A stretch of DNA of 64,000 nt from Bacteroides sp. (GCA_023666905.1 JAMPBC010000002.1:38994-102993); one strand, 5' to 3'. Positions 9,601-19,173 are shown, counted from the stretch's first letter. Translations and numbers: made by a program. Notes: generated by a model not told the origin, from the sequence alone.

Positions 9601-9837
9601 CAGCGCCGCGGGCAGCAGCAAAACCTTGAGCAAGAGCTTGAAGCCGAACCGGTAGTTGAACCGGCTGAGGAGTCCGCGCCGAAACCTTCGGAACCTGCTG
9701 TCCCCGCGAAGCCGCAACCGGCTACCAAACCGCAGGCCAAGCCAACTCCAAAACCGGCTCCCAAGCCCGCTCCACAGAAACCATCGCTTCCCGAAGTGCC
9801 CGTTGGCAGCGAGGGCGATGACCCGCTTTTTGATTAA
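6655..9837 (+). CDS. porW: PorW/SprE-like TPR lipoprotein
   Basis: A 1060-residue outer-membrane-type lipoprotein. The signal peptide ends in lipobox LQGC (Cys21). The N-terminal part (RNYTAFITRYNIYFNGDEHYKKTL) is the recognisable start of the SprE/PorW family. TPR arrays follow between about residues 130 and 420 and again at 580-720. An acidic linker lies near 530-570, and the tail (about 930-1060) is Pro/Glu/Lys-rich. In Porphyromonas and Flavobacterium this family supports type IX secretion and gliding, linking to PorK/N-PorL/M. No other T9SS structural gene is present here. It lies 24 bp upstream of porX, so a shared function is plausible. Symbol assigned by family resemblance. Confidence 0.72.
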   Translation: MKKAKITFLLVAALMLALQGCSLKKNTAASRNYTAFITRYNIYFNGDEHYKKTLAEMEQKYQDDYTRTTLFMHPAEAYADEKAPQPSGDFKRSIEKAQKAIQVRSIKKRPKRKGGKSTPEKKQWLKREEYNPFLHNAWLMMGRSQYMGGDFLGAASTFFYISKHFWWLPQTVTEAELWQARSYIAVDWLFEAEGILRSIKEKELTNSTLQNLYDFDMASLNVRNKNYAEAVPYLTKAANAAKGSQKARLTFLLGQLHELVGDKASAYTAYRKVGGMNSVDYRTKFNARIKQSEVFQGTDIAPEVKSLKALTRYGANKQYLDQIYYAIGNLYLSKADTLEAIENYKKAIELSERKGIESAFASLALGRLYYAQGKYELAQPCYSSAVPRIPDNYPGYADMRRRSDVLDELAVYSQNVTLQDSLLRLSEMSPEEQRKVVDRIIEELKKKENEEAENLAREEYMAQQAAAGNGLNQSGNNAPSTFALNTDKSWYFYNEATRNAGRTEFQKRWGSRKLEDDWRRRNKASFSQFAEPEETTDGEEGSLSADDGSGESPDEGNTEENAEALEHASDPHYPEYYLRQIPKTEAEKTTANEVIQEGLYNMGVILKDKMQDFPGAEREFEQLLSRYPDNVYRLDAYYNLYLMFMLSDKPAEAERYRQLILTDFPNTAYGEALSDPDYMDKLRRMTAEEGLLYDEAYAAYMANDNTTVHSIYAKARKDFPMSRIMPKFMFLEALSYVTDNNPELFEKTLKELTERYAETDVAPLASSYLKLLAEGRKFNTNPSNVRGMVWSTRFGGDSAKVSMANEPAKFTFRADTAQSLLLIYPTAAVDANRLLFDVARHNFTTYSVRDFDLEQMRLGQIGVLIVSGFHNRREAETYRTALERSDYAKLPAEVVPLVISDGDFNTLVNESRTLDEYFEAAGDDRLRKVHESVLPPDEFDEPVIPQEAPDSVPSAPEPNLELSPEEIDRQIEQQLLQEMEREQRRGQQQNLEQELEAEPVVEPAEESAPKPSEPAVPAKPQPATKPQAKPTPKPAPKPAPQKPSLPEVPVGSEGDDPLFD

Positions 9838-9861
9838 CGAACAAGAATTTCCCCGCATAAA

Positions 9862-11412
9862 ATGAACAATCACACCATACTCTGGGCCGACGATGAGATT
9901 GACCTTCTAAAGCCCCACATAATGTTTCTGAAATCAAAGGGTTACAATGTGGTGACCGTTAACAACGGTGCCGATGCCCTGTCAATGGTGGAGTCGCAGC
10001 CGGTTGACCTTATTATTCTCGATGAAAACATGCCCGGACTCACCGGATTGGAAACCTTGCAGCGAATCAAGCCGCTGGCACCGGCTGTGCCTGTGATAAT
10101 GATTACAAAAAGCGAGGAGGAAAACATCATGGACCAGGCTGTGGGGAGCAAAATAGCCGACTATCTTATCAAGCCGGTGAACCCCAACCAGATTCTGCTT
10201 TCCATAAAGAAGAATCTTCACTCCTCGCAGTTAGTGTCGGAAAAATCCTCCACCGGTTACCGCGAGAACTTCCCGGCAATTTCCAGCCAAATCAATTCCG
10301 CCTCCTCCATTGCCGACTGGATGGAAACCTACCGCACGTTGACCCATTGGGAACTTGAGCTCGCCGCAGCCGACACCTCTATGGACCAAATGCTTGAAAT
10401 GCAGAAAACCGAAGCCAATTCCGCGTTTGCCAAATTTGTCAAGCGCAATTACGCTTCGTGGATGGACAGCTCGAATCCGCGGCGGCCGTTGATGAGCCCC
10501 GATTTGTTCCGCGACAAGGTGTTCCCCATTCTCGACAGGGGTGAGAAGCTATTCTTCATTCTCATTGACAATTTCCGCCTTGACCAATGGCGCTCGCTGA
10601 GTCCTATAATTTCCGACTATTTTACCATTGACGACGATTCGCTTTACTGCTCCATTCTGCCCACGGCCACGCAGTATGCCCGCAACGCCATATTCTCGGG
10701 CCTGATGCCGGCCGACATAGAGCGGATGTTCCCTTCGCTGTGGGTCGACGAGGAGAGCGAAGAGGGAAAGAACCTCAACGAGTCTCCGCTCATTGAAACA
10801 CTCTTCTCGCGTTACCGCCGCAAATGCCGGTTCTCCTACAGCAAAATCAACGATTCGGCCTCGGGAGAGCGCTTTCTGCGCGACTTCGCCTCGCTTGACA
10901 GCTATCAGCTCAACGTGGTGGTGATGAACTTCATCGACATGCTTTCGCATGCCCGCACCGAGTCGAAAATGATTCGCGAACTGGCCGCCAACAATGCCGC
11001 CTACCGCTCAATAACCGAGTCGTGGTTCCGCCACTCCTCGGCCATCGACATCTTCCGCCGCATAGCTGAAAAAGGCTACCGTGTGGTGCTTACCACTGAC
11101 CACGGCACCGTGCGGGTGGACAATCCTATCCGTGTTGTGGGCGAGCGGAACACCAACACCAATCTCCGCTACAAGCTGGGCCGCAATCTTAGCTACAATC
11201 CAAAGCAGGTTTATGAAATTTCACAGCCAAAACGCTTCGGGCTCCCTTCCCCAAACGTGAGCACCACCTATATATTCGCCACCGGTCGCGATTTCTTCGC
11301 CTACCCCAACAATTATAATTACTACGTTCAATATTACGACGGCACCTTCCAGCACGGCGGAATATCGCTCGAGGAGATGCTTGTGCCCATAATCACCCTC
11401 TCCCCCCGGTAA
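9862..11412 (+). CDS. porX: PorX-type response regulator with PglZ domain
   Basis: A 516-residue cytoplasmic protein with a CheY-like receiver (residues 5-118) and a C-terminal alkaline-phosphatase-superfamily PglZ domain (about 220-510). The receiver shows the acidic pair D10/D11, phospho-acceptor D54 in [10 protein letters not shown] and the LIKPVNP lysine loop. The PglZ part shows [13 protein letters not shown] (D236 a likely metal ligand), [10 protein letters not shown] (T268/T270) and [12 protein letters not shown]. PorX of Porphyromonas gingivalis has the same layout and length, controls type IX secretion genes with PorY and SigP, and has been reported to cleave oligonucleotides. No PorY-type kinase gene is adjacent. 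Confidence 0.9.
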   Translation: MNNHTILWADDEIDLLKPHIMFLKSKGYNVVTVNNGADALSMVESQPVDLIILDENMPGLTGLETLQRIKPLAPAVPVIMITKSEEENIMDQAVGSKIADYLIKPVNPNQILLSIKKNLHSSQLVSEKSSTGYRENFPAISSQINSASSIADWMETYRTLTHWELELAAADTSMDQMLEMQKTEANSAFAKFVKRNYASWMDSSNPRRPLMSPDLFRDKVFPILDRGEKLFFILIDNFRLDQWRSLSPIISDYFTIDDDSLYCSILPTATQYARNAIFSGLMPADIERMFPSLWVDEESEEGKNLNESPLIETLFSRYRRKCRFSYSKINDSASGERFLRDFASLDSYQLNVVVMNFIDMLSHARTESKMIRELAANNAAYRSITESWFRHSSAIDIFRRIAEKGYRVVLTTDHGTVRVDNPIRVVGERNTNTNLRYKLGRNLSYNPKQVYEISQPKRFGLPSPNVSTTYIFATGRDFFAYPNNYNYYVQYYDGTFQHGGISLEEMLVPIITLSPR

Positions 11413-11438
11413 ACCCTCATTTCCCATTCACTACTGCA

Positions 11439-11879
11439 ATGAAACAGATTGAAATTCACATTCCATCCACTTCCTCGCTCCCCGAAGCAGCCCATAAATT
11501 CATGGAAGCCATGGGCGATTACACAGTGTTTGCCTTCAACGGCCCCATGGGTGTTGGAAAAACCACTTTCATAGCGGCTTTGGCCCGCGAGCTTGGTGTT
11601 ACTGACGACCTTGCATCATCGCCATCATTTGCCATTGTAAATGAGTATCGTTCGGACACCACCGCCGAACTCATATATCATTTTGACCTCTACCGCCTGC
11701 AAACATTGGCCGAGGTGCTTGACATTGGAATTGAGGATTATTTTGACTCAGGCGCTCTCTGTTTCATTGAGTGGCCCGACCGTGCCGCCGATGTGCTTCC
11801 ACTTGACACTGTGACCGTTGACATTGCCGAGCAGCCCGACGGTTCCCGCCTGCTCACCATGTCACTGCCGGAGGATTAA
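11439..11879 (+). CDS. tsaE: tRNA threonylcarbamoyladenosine biosynthesis ATPase TsaE
   Basis: A 146-residue P-loop ATPase that, with TsaB, TsaC and TsaD, makes the t6A37 modification of ANN-decoding tRNAs. Walker A is [14 protein letters not shown] (about residues 34-47). The [11 protein letters not shown] segment, the HFDLYRL motif and C-terminal FIEWPDRA are all characteristic of the family. It follows porX by 26 bp and probably belongs to the same transcript. The stop codon TAA merges directly into a palindromic hairpin. Confidence 0.94.
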   Translation: MKQIEIHIPSTSSLPEAAHKFMEAMGDYTVFAFNGPMGVGKTTFIAALARELGVTDDLASSPSFAIVNEYRSDTTAELIYHFDLYRLQTLAEVLDIGIEDYFDSGALCFIEWPDRAADVLPLDTVTVDIAEQPDGSRLLTMSLPED

Positions 11880-11906
11880 GAGTCCATTCCTTATCGAATG
11901 GACTCT
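11879..11906. repeat. 28-bp palindromic repeat, copy 1 (terminator-like)
   Basis: Perfect 11-bp arms AGAGTCCATTC (11879-11889) and GAATGGACTCT (11896-11906) flank the 6-nt loop CTTATC. The last base of the tsaE stop codon is the first base of the left arm. It lies between the convergent tsaE and glycosyltransferase genes, and could act as a bidirectional terminator, although no long T run follows. The identical 28 bp occur after ftsZ, and a partial inverted copy lies at 63951. Confidence 0.85.
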
Positions 11907-11915
11907 AAGAGCCTG

Positions 11916-13223
11916 TCAGCTCTCTTGTTTGCCGGTAAGCGTTTCAAAAAGGGATATGTAGCTTTGCGCCACGGAGGATGCTGAGAAGCGGCGGCGCATA
12001 TCCTCGTGCAGTGCATCGCGGTCAGGATTTTGCTCCAGAGCCCAGATTATGCCTTGTGCAAAGTCTGTTATGTCCTTGTACTCGGCAATGTAACCGTTGA
12101 CTTTGTGGTCAATGATGTCGGCTTGGCCGCCGCGGCCAAAGCTCACCGGGAGCGCTCCGGAGGCAAGTCCCTCAATCAATGTTCCCGGCAAGGTTTCGTA
12201 AAGCGACGATGAGATGACCACTTTGGCGCTGGCATAGAGCTGACGCAGAATGTTTGCATCGTTCACCGTGCCGAGGTGCTGGTGCGGGAATCGCAAGCCG
12301 GCAAGAGCTTTGCGGTCAGAAATGGCTCCGAAGAACACCGCTGTGGTTGTTTTTGCCACGTCGGGGCGGTTGTCGAAAATCCAATTGAGGGCCTTAATGG
12401 CCATTGGCAAGCCCTTGATAGGGTCGTCAAGGCGGGCTGCGCCCATCAGGATATAATTTTTGGCCTCCTGGTTCAGTCGCTCCAAGTGCATGGATGGGGA
12501 GGTGAAGAATGAATCGACAGGAAAAGCATTGGGAATTACGCGGACATCGGCCTTTTCCAACAGCGAGCTTTTGGCGGCACACTCTGCCAGCCAGTTGCTC
12601 ACGGCCACAAAGGTTATGGGGATGTCGGTGAACAATTTTTTCTTATTGCGCCACACGGAGTGTGAGAGGTCACGGCGTGATTTCCCGGTGAGAAACTGGC
12701 AGTTTCCGCAGCTTTCAAAATAGCCGCGGCACTCCTGGGCATGATGGCAAATGCCCGTCAGACACCACATGTCGTGCATGGTCCACACAATGGGCTTGCC
12801 AAGCCGTGCAATGCGGCGAATCCCTTTGAGCGACAGCAATCCCTGATTAATCCAGCTCAGACAAATCACATCGGCCTCGCGCACCCAGGGATGCTTGTGC
12901 ACCGCTAATCCGGTGGAGGCTGTGGACACTTTGAACAGGTTGGCACGCGACAGCCCGTTGCGCAGGGCAATGCCTCCGCGCTCAAAAAAGAACGTGAATC
13001 CACGGTGAAGCCTGGGTGCAGCTTCCTCCACAAGCGGGTCGGTGCTGTACTTGTTGAACACCAGCATGCGGGCATCCACACCGGCGTCGCGCAGGGCATA
13101 GAGCAGGCGGTAGGTCACAATTGATGCGCCGCCAAGCAGGTCGCTGTGGCAAATCAGGGTTACTTTGAGTGGCCGGGGATGTGATGATGATGCTGTGGTG
13201 GTGGAGTGCTCTGTTTGGGTCAT
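11916..13223 (-). CDS. Glycosyltransferase family 4-type
   Basis: A 435-residue GT-B fold glycosyltransferase. The N-terminal domain has LICHSDLLGGASIVTYRLLYALRDAGVDARML (acceptor side). The C-terminal domain has MGAARLDDPIKGLPMAIKALNWI and the nucleotide-sugar binding segment SSSLYETLPGTLIEGLASGALPVSFGRGGQADII, containing the E-x7-E pattern of the GT4 family. A cysteine cluster lies near residues 155-180 (CLTGICHHAQECRGYFESCGNC), which suggests a metal-binding insertion seen in some polysaccharide glycosyltransferases. The gene overlaps the DUF389 gene by 4 bp and is last of a run with a Wzx-like flippase, so it likely makes surface polysaccharide. Sugar specificity is unknown. Confidence 0.87.
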   Translation of the reverse strand: MTQTEHSTTTASSSHPRPLKVTLICHSDLLGGASIVTYRLLYALRDAGVDARMLVFNKYSTDPLVEEAAPRLHRGFTFFFERGGIALRNGLSRANLFKVSTASTGLAVHKHPWVREADVICLSWINQGLLSLKGIRRIARLGKPIVWTMHDMWCLTGICHHAQECRGYFESCGNCQFLTGKSRRDLSHSVWRNKKKLFTDIPITFVAVSNWLAECAAKSSLLEKADVRVIPNAFPVDSFFTSPSMHLERLNQEAKNYILMGAARLDDPIKGLPMAIKALNWIFDNRPDVAKTTTAVFFGAISDRKALAGLRFPHQHLGTVNDANILRQLYASAKVVISSSLYETLPGTLIEGLASGALPVSFGRGGQADIIDHKVNGYIAEYKDITDFAQGIIWALEQNPDRDALHEDMRRRFSASSVAQSYISLFETLTGKQES

Positions 13224-14602
13224 TTTTTGTTCGGGTGGTTTATTATGTGGCCGGTGTTCACAATTTCCACACTGCTCAAATTGAGGCGAGCGCGCAGATA
13301 TTCGTCAAGCTTGTCAATTTGCGTGCGGCTCATGGGCGATGCGAAGTTCACCAATGCCAGGTTCAGGGTATCCTGACGGGCAGAGTCGGCCATTGACGTG
13401 AATATGCTGCGGGAAATGGCAATGTCGGCAATCTGAGGGAACAATACCTTTATTTCGGGGGCAATGGCCGAACCGAGATCGGCCATGTCGCGCTGGTTGC
13501 GGATAACCTGGCGCAAGGAGTCGAGTTTCTGTTGCTGTGTCACAATGGTGGTCTGTGCCACTTCGTAGAAATCGCGCATGTTGGCGGTGGATATGGTGTT
13601 GTTGTGAATCACGTTGGAACCTTGCAGAATGACAAGGTGAGTGTCCTTAAGTCCGTATTCGGACATTCTTGACGTCAACGCGAGCTTCAAGGAATCAGTC
13701 GACAGCGGTTGCCCTATTAGCGTTATGGTCAGGGTGGGCTTGCCGTCGATAATGGCAGCCTTGTCAGACAGCACCTGAGTGTCCGGGAACACACATTCGG
13801 TAGCCACGAATTTCGATGCCCTCATGGCGAATTTGGTTTGGGTGAGCATACGCCAGGTGAGCCACACGCTGGGCAGCATGGTGAGAATTGCCACGGTGTA
13901 GACAATGCGGCGCACTTTGCGGGCGCGCTCGCTGTTTGTGGCTGCCACCGGTTTGTATTTCAGTAACTTCACGCCAATGAATGTGGCAAAGGCAATGTAA
14001 ATGGAGTTGATAATGAACAGATAGCCCGCGCCAAACAGATAGTTGAGCTGCCATGTGGCCAGGCCGTAGCCGGCGGTGCAGAGCGGGGGCATTAGGGCAG
14101 TGGCTATGGCCACACCGGGAATCACATTTCCTTTCGATGAACTCCCAATGGCAAGGATGCCGGCAAAACCGCCCACAAAGCCAATGAGAACATCGTAGAT
14201 GGTTGGCGAGGTGCGGGCCAGCAGTTCGGAGTGACTTTCGCTCACGGGGGATATAAGGAAGTAGAGCGTGGAGGCCGCAATTGAGAATCCGGCCGCCATT
14301 ACCAGATTGCGCAGCGCCCGCTTGATAAGTTCGAAATCGCACACCCCCACGCCGAGTCCAATGCCAATAATGGGTCCCATGAGGGGCGAAATGAGCATGG
14401 CGCCGATAATCACCGCTGTGGAATTGGTGTTGAGCCCGAGCGAGGCAATTAGAATGGCCAAGACAAGAATAATTATGTTGGTGCCTTTGAACGACACCCC
14501 GTCACGTATAGCTTGCTCACCTTCGGCTTGCGGGAGCAGTTGCGGGCTCAGATTGAAATAGTCCGAGAAGAAGTTGATGAATTTGTTGGATGACAACGGC
14601 AT
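13220..14602 (-). CDS. DUF389 (TIGR00341-type) membrane protein
   Basis: A 460-residue inner-membrane protein. Six or so helices fill residues 35-235, with the family's conserved STAVIIGAMLISPLMGPIIGIGLG and GVAIATALMPPLC motifs. The remainder, about residues 250-460, is a soluble region with predicted helices. The family is widespread but has no settled function. The start codon overlaps the flippase stop by one base and the end overlaps the glycosyltransferase start by 4 bp, so all three are translationally coupled. A role in envelope polysaccharide export is only suggested by the neighbours. Confidence 0.85.
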   Translation of the reverse strand: MPLSSNKFINFFSDYFNLSPQLLPQAEGEQAIRDGVSFKGTNIIILVLAILIASLGLNTNSTAVIIGAMLISPLMGPIIGIGLGVGVCDFELIKRALRNLVMAAGFSIAASTLYFLISPVSESHSELLARTSPTIYDVLIGFVGGFAGILAIGSSSKGNVIPGVAIATALMPPLCTAGYGLATWQLNYLFGAGYLFIINSIYIAFATFIGVKLLKYKPVAATNSERARKVRRIVYTVAILTMLPSVWLTWRMLTQTKFAMRASKFVATECVFPDTQVLSDKAAIIDGKPTLTITLIGQPLSTDSLKLALTSRMSEYGLKDTHLVILQGSNVIHNNTISTANMRDFYEVAQTTIVTQQQKLDSLRQVIRNQRDMADLGSAIAPEIKVLFPQIADIAISRSIFTSMADSARQDTLNLALVNFASPMSRTQIDKLDEYLRARLNLSSVEIVNTGHIINHPNKK

Positions 14603-16110
14603 TAGCGGTGAAGTTTTTTCTTGATTGCGTCAATTGGAATCATTTGGGCAAGGGTGACGTGCTCCTTGTGCAAAACCAGTGCGATGTAGATAATAATCAA
14701 CACTGTTCCAACGCCCATGTCGGCCCAATTGTTCCCGGTTTGGAGCAAACGAGTGAGGCCGTAAAGGGCGAGCGATGCAAAAAAGTAAAATGCCAGACGC
14801 GGAATGTGGTAGTTTATAGGGAAATATTTCTGTCCGAGCAGGTAGGAGGCCACCATCATAACGGCATAACAGCAGAACGATGCCCATGCCGAGCCGTAGT
14901 AGCCGATATGAGGCACCAGAATGATGTTGAGCGCCACCACAACAACCAGTCCTAACAGAGTGAGCCACATTCCCCATTGCGTGCGGTCAGTGAGCTTATA
15001 CCAGAGCGAGAGGTTGAAGCAAACGCCGAAAAAGAATTCACCGAGCATTATAATGGGCACAATGCCAATGCCGGAGCGATATTTCGCGCCAATGAAGAGC
15101 TGAATTATGGGAATGTACACCATTACCGCAAGGAACACTAACATGGCAAATGCCACGAACCATTTCATTACCGTGGCATAGATTTGCTTTTTGTCCTCGC
15201 CCTGCGACTTGGCCCGGTCAAAGATAAAGGGCTCGTAGGCAAAGCGGAATGCCTGCAGGAACAGCACCATCACCACGGCAAGCTTGAAGCAGGCTCCGTA
15301 AACGCCGGTGTCGGCCATGGACTCGCTTTGGTCAGTGATGAGGTGCGGCAGCAGAATCTTGTCCAGGTTCTGGTTCATTATGCCGGCAATGCCAAGCACC
15401 AGCAGAGGCCATGCATAGCGGAGCATTTCGGAGAGCACAGCGGGTGAGAATTTCCATTTGAAGCCAATCAGCTCGGGAATCATCAGCGGAATCAAAACCA
15501 GCGAGCTGATCAGGTTGGCAAGGAAAATGTAGCCTATGCCGAAGTTGGGGTTATAGAACCAGCTCACGGTGGCCGGAGCGTGCTCCATGAGGTAGGGGCA
15601 GGCAAGGATGAAGAAGAGATTGAAGCCTATGTTCAGCCCTATGGAAACAAACTTCAGTGTGGCGAATTTTATGGGGCGGTGGCGGAAGCGGAGATAAGAG
15701 AATGGGATGGCTGTGAAGGCATCGGTGGCAACACACAAGGCCATCATCATCACATACGAGGGATGGGCGGGACATTCCATGAACACCGACACCGGGCCGA
15801 TAAACATCCACACCAGCAGCACGAAAAGCGAGCTTGTGGTGAGCAGTGAAATAAGGGCGGTGGAGTAGACCACGTTCGATGTGCGGAAGCGGTCATCGTT
15901 GGCAAAGCGGAAAAATGCCGTTTCCATTCCGTAGGTCAGTATAACCAGAGTTATGGCCACAAAGGAGTAGATGTAGGTGTTCAAGCCATATTCGGCAGCG
16001 GTGAACACGTTGGTGTACAGCGGTACAAGCAGCCAGTTCAGCAAGCGCCCCAAAATGGAGCTGATGCCGTAAATAGCTGTGTCTTTGGCAAGTGATTTTA
16101 CTGAACCCAT
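14602..16110 (-). CDS. Wzx-like polysaccharide flippase (MATE/MOP superfamily)
   Basis: A 502-residue protein with 12-14 hydrophobic segments and the N-terminal pattern KDTAIYGISSILGRLLNWLLVPLYTNVFTAAEYG, typical of oligosaccharide-lipid flippases of the MOP superfamily. These move undecaprenyl-linked oligosaccharide repeat units across the inner membrane. No polymerase gene (Wzy) is visible nearby. It sits 42 bp downstream of ruvB and is directly coupled to the DUF389 gene. The substrate cannot be predicted. Confidence 0.86.
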   Translation of the reverse strand: MGSVKSLAKDTAIYGISSILGRLLNWLLVPLYTNVFTAAEYGLNTYIYSFVAITLVILTYGMETAFFRFANDDRFRTSNVVYSTALISLLTTSSLFVLLVWMFIGPVSVFMECPAHPSYVMMMALCVATDAFTAIPFSYLRFRHRPIKFATLKFVSIGLNIGFNLFFILACPYLMEHAPATVSWFYNPNFGIGYIFLANLISSLVLIPLMIPELIGFKWKFSPAVLSEMLRYAWPLLVLGIAGIMNQNLDKILLPHLITDQSESMADTGVYGACFKLAVVMVLFLQAFRFAYEPFIFDRAKSQGEDKKQIYATVMKWFVAFAMLVFLAVMVYIPIIQLFIGAKYRSGIGIVPIIMLGEFFFGVCFNLSLWYKLTDRTQWGMWLTLLGLVVVVALNIILVPHIGYYGSAWASFCCYAVMMVASYLLGQKYFPINYHIPRLAFYFFASLALYGLTRLLQTGNNWADMGVGTVLIIIYIALVLHKEHVTLAQMIPIDAIKKKLHR

Positions 16111-16152
16111 TGATTGGAAGAAGTGATGAATGGTTTTGGAGAGGTGGTGTTG

Positions 16153-17187
16153 TTAGAAAAGCGAACCGGTTTCGGCAGGACGGGTGTAGCCCAGATGTTG
16201 CCATGCCAGATCAGTGACTTCGCGGCCGCGGGGCGTGCGCTTTATGAACCCTTCCTTTATAAGGTACGGTTCGTAGACCTCCTCTATTGTTCCTGCATCT
16301 TCGCCCAAGGCCGTGGCGATTGTGCCCAGTCCCACCGGACCGCCCTGGAACTTGGTGATGATGGTTGTGAGGATTTTGTTGTCAATTTCGTCAAGGCCGA
16401 AGCGGTCGATGTTCAGAGCCTCGAGGCCGAAGCGGGCAATTTCCGGGTCAATCACGCCGTTGCCTTTCACTTGGGCAAAGTCGCGCACGCGGCGCAGCAA
16501 TGAATTGGCTATTCGGGGCGTTCCACGACTGCGCAGGGCAATTTCGCGTGCCGCCGAGGGAGTACACTCCACCCGCAGCAAGCGTGCCGACCGCAGAATG
16601 ATGCGTTCAAGCACCTCATGGTCATAGTATTCCAGGTGACAGTTTATGCCGAAACGGGCACGCAAAGGCGATGTCAGTAACCCGCTGCGTGTTGTGGCGC
16701 CAACCAGTGTGAATGGCGATAGCGACAACTGCACCGACCGGGCGCCGGGACCTTTGTCAATCATTATATCTATGCGGAAATCCTCCATGGCCGAGTAGAG
16801 ATACTCCTCCACCACGGGGCTCAGTCGGTGAATCTCGTCAATGAACAGCACGTCGTTCTCCTCAAGCGAGGTGAGGATGCCGGCAAGGTCACCGGGTTTG
16901 TCAAGCACGGGGCCAGACGTTACCTTGAATCCCACTCCGAGCTCGTTGGCAATGATGGCCGAGAGGGTTGTTTTGCCCAGCCCTGGAGGGCCATGGAGCA
17001 ACAGGTGATCCAAAGCCTCACCACGCAGCCGCGCCGCGGCCACGAACACCTTGAGGTTTTCAACCACCTTGTCCTGTCCGGCAAAAGAGTCGAACTCCGA
17101 GGGGCGAAGGGCTTTTTCAATATCCTTCTCCCCCTGAGCCATTGAACTGCGTTCGCGGGCGGAATGTATGTCGAAGTTTTCGTCCAT
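16153..17187 (-). CDS. ruvB: Holliday junction branch-migration helicase RuvB
   Basis: A 344-residue AAA+ motor that drives branch migration with RuvA and RuvC. Clear motifs are Walker [13 protein letters not shown] (about residues 63-74), Walker [14 protein letters not shown], sensor 1 [21 protein letters not shown] and the C-terminal winged-helix segment [22 protein letters not shown]. Length is normal for the family. ruvA and ruvC are not in the window. It lies 26 bp downstream of the DUF4254 gene. Confidence 0.97.
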   Translation of the reverse strand: MDENFDIHSARERSSMAQGEKDIEKALRPSEFDSFAGQDKVVENLKVFVAAARLRGEALDHLLLHGPPGLGKTTLSAIIANELGVGFKVTSGPVLDKPGDLAGILTSLEENDVLFIDEIHRLSPVVEEYLYSAMEDFRIDIMIDKGPGARSVQLSLSPFTLVGATTRSGLLTSPLRARFGINCHLEYYDHEVLERIILRSARLLRVECTPSAAREIALRSRGTPRIANSLLRRVRDFAQVKGNGVIDPEIARFGLEALNIDRFGLDEIDNKILTTIITKFQGGPVGLGTIATALGEDAGTIEEVYEPYLIKEGFIKRTPRGREVTDLAWQHLGYTRPAETGSLF

Positions 17188-17213
17188 CAGTGATGCGGCT
17201 TGCTGTGTGCCGT

Positions 17214-17819
17214 TTATTTCTTGCCGTAAAGCACGGGGTTTGTATCGGTATCGTTGTACATTTTCATCTGCCGGTACACCTTCATGTATTTGCGTCCGGC
17301 TTCAATGTCGGCCAGAAGTTCATCAATGGCCGAGCAGAGGTCGGCGCGCTGTTCAATGAGCACTCCCAATTTGGCCTTGCACTTCTCGATGTGCGGCTCG
17401 GTGGCGTCGGTTCGTTCCACCTCGCGCATCATGTGATAGATCTTCAGTGCCAGAATGGAGAGGCGGTCAAGGGCCCATGCGGGGCTTTCGGTGTTGATGG
17501 TGGCATTGGGCAGGGGCTTCACCGAAGCATATTTTTTCAGGAAGTAGGAGTCGAGTTCCTCCACCATGTCGGTGCGCACCTGATTGGAGCGGTCAATGCG
17601 TCGCTTCAGGGCCAAGGCGGCCACGGGGTCTATTTCCGGGTCGCGGATAATATCCTCGAGGTGCCACTGCACGGCGTCCACAAGGTTTTTGGCATATAGC
17701 ACATTGTCAATGGTTCCGGCTGCGTAGGGATTGGGAATCTGTGCGTCAACATCGTTGTGGATGTGATAATCCTCTGTTGCCTGGCAGAATATGGCGTAAC
17801 TTTTTTCAGCGAATGTCAT
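17214..17819 (-). CDS. DUF4254 protein
   Basis: A 201-residue, helix-rich cytoplasmic protein beginning [20 protein letters not shown], recognised as a Bacteroidetes DUF4254 family member. Key segments are [27 protein letters not shown] and [21 protein letters not shown]. No biochemical function is established. An in-frame ATG lies 26 codons upstream at 17897, but the start at 17819 matches the conserved family N-terminus, and the longer form would overlap the phosphatase gene. From memory, related genes often sit beside glycosyltransferase genes, in line with the polysaccharide genes downstream. Confidence 0.82.
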   Translation of the reverse strand: MTFAEKSYAIFCQATEDYHIHNDVDAQIPNPYAAGTIDNVLYAKNLVDAVQWHLEDIIRDPEIDPVAALALKRRIDRSNQVRTDMVEELDSYFLKKYASVKPLPNATINTESPAWALDRLSILALKIYHMMREVERTDATEPHIEKCKAKLGVLIEQRADLCSAIDELLADIEAGRKYMKVYRQMKMYNDTDTNPVLYGKK

Positions 17820-17847
17820 GGTTTGTTGTGGTTGGGAGAGAGGGGGG

Positions 17848-19173
17848 TTAATAATCGGAGTTGTCAATGGGATAACGTGCGTCGCCAATGCGGTCAAGAT
17901 AGTTTTTGCGCACGTCGGTCCAGCGGTAGTAGGGGCCGCTTACCGGAGTTGCCGGCAGGGTTACCTCTTTTTCATTCAGAAGCACCTTCACAAGCACATC
18001 GTTGGCCGTGTAGGCTTTTCCTCCTTGCGGACGGTAGAAAATCATCTGTATATTGGCGGCCATGGGGGTTATGTTGTACAGGCGCCAGAAGTCGGGGAGT
18101 GTGGAGAGGTCGTTCACTTTACGGCCGAGCCCGTCAAGGTCCATCAGAGTGACCATAGGCACCACTGCCACGTCGTGGCCGAAACGGAGGTTGGCCGAGG
18201 GTTTGGCGCGGAGTATCGAGGTGTCGGCACTTTCAATGAAGTTGCGCATCAAATAGCGTTGGCGCATGGGGCCGGAGCCTTCGGTGAGGTCTGTGTTGCC
18301 GTAGCGTATGAACCAGTTGGCATCGTTGCGCAAGGCTTGGTCCTGCAGTTGCTTTTCGTTGAACAGGTCCCAAATGTCAGTAGGCTCATCGAGGCTCTGC
18401 GAGTTGGTGGCAATGCGGAACAGAGAGTGCCAGAGTTCGCGGCGGTCAATGGAGTCGGCGGCAAACTGCGGGTCGGAGATAATCAGGTCAATGAAGTCAT
18501 AATTGTAGGGATAGACTTTCTTGTAGGCTTTGAGCGCGTCCTGTGCCGGCTTTGAGTTCTGCTTTTTATCGGCAATGCTGTCCTGCTCGAAGTTGAGGTA
18601 GTACACGGTACCGGCCGAAGCGTCGGAGGTGATGTCGAGGGCGGGATTGTAGGCGGCCAGCTCTTGAAGTTCATTGTCCATGGAGAGGATGCAACGGATC
18701 ACCTGTGTGGAGCGGGCATCGATGCGTGAGCCGTCAGTGAACACCTGGGGGAAGTTTTTGGTCATGCGTTGTGCAATGCCGCGGTGCTGGCGGGCGCCGA
18801 GCGATGTCAGTTCGCCGCTGCGCTGGCGCGATTGCTTTTCAGTGGTGCGCAACTGCTCCATGAGCTTTTTGCCGCGTTCGGTGAGTTTGCCGTTACGTTC
18901 GGCAGGGCGCAACAGGTCAATGGGTTGGCGGTAAACCCACTCGCCAATGTGCCATCGGCTGCCGTGGCGGCCGTAGTGCTCGATGTGGAACGGCTCGTAG
19001 CCTTTCGGCGCCTTGGTGAGCTTTGGCAGAGGCTTTTCGGGGTAAGGATAGGCGTAGTAATAGTTGGCGAGTTGGCGTATGTCCTGAGTGGGTTCTACGG
19101 CACCGGCATTAAATGCAGCGAGGGCCACGGTGAAAACCGTGGCCGCTGAGCTGATGAGTTTCATTGCTTTCAT
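17848..19173 (-). CDS. Exported histidine-type phosphatase (MINPP/phytase-like)
   Basis: A 441-residue secreted or periplasmic phosphatase. A signal peptide covers about residues 1-25. The branch 2 histidine acid phosphatase motif RHGSRW (in EHYGRHGSRWH, near residue 68) supplies the phospho-histidine, and the HDVAVVP motif (near 340) supplies the proton donor. In gut Bacteroides such enzymes include an inositol-phosphate phosphatase of the MINPP type, so phytate or other organic phosphates are likely substrates; this is an inference from family. It begins a run of closely spaced genes leading through DUF4254 and ruvB. ATG at 19164 is an alternative start. Confidence 0.86.
   Translation of the reverse strand: MKAMKLISSAATVFTVALAAFNAGAVEPTQDIRQLANYYYAYPYPEKPLPKLTKAPKGYEPFHIEHYGRHGSRWHIGEWVYRQPIDLLRPAERNGKLTERGKKLMEQLRTTEKQSRQRSGELTSLGARQHRGIAQRMTKNFPQVFTDGSRIDARSTQVIRCILSMDNELQELAAYNPALDITSDASAGTVYYLNFEQDSIADKKQNSKPAQDALKAYKKVYPYNYDFIDLIISDPQFAADSIDRRELWHSLFRIATNSQSLDEPTDIWDLFNEKQLQDQALRNDANWFIRYGNTDLTEGSGPMRQRYLMRNFIESADTSILRAKPSANLRFGHDVAVVPMVTLMDLDGLGRKVNDLSTLPDFWRLYNITPMAANIQMIFYRPQGGKAYTANDVLVKVLLNEKEVTLPATPVSGPYYRWTDVRKNYLDRIGDARYPIDNSDY

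Noticed and set aside
17820..17897. Longer DUF4254 start at 17897
   Set aside because: It would overlap the phosphatase gene by 50 bp and adds a Pro-rich stretch unlike the family.
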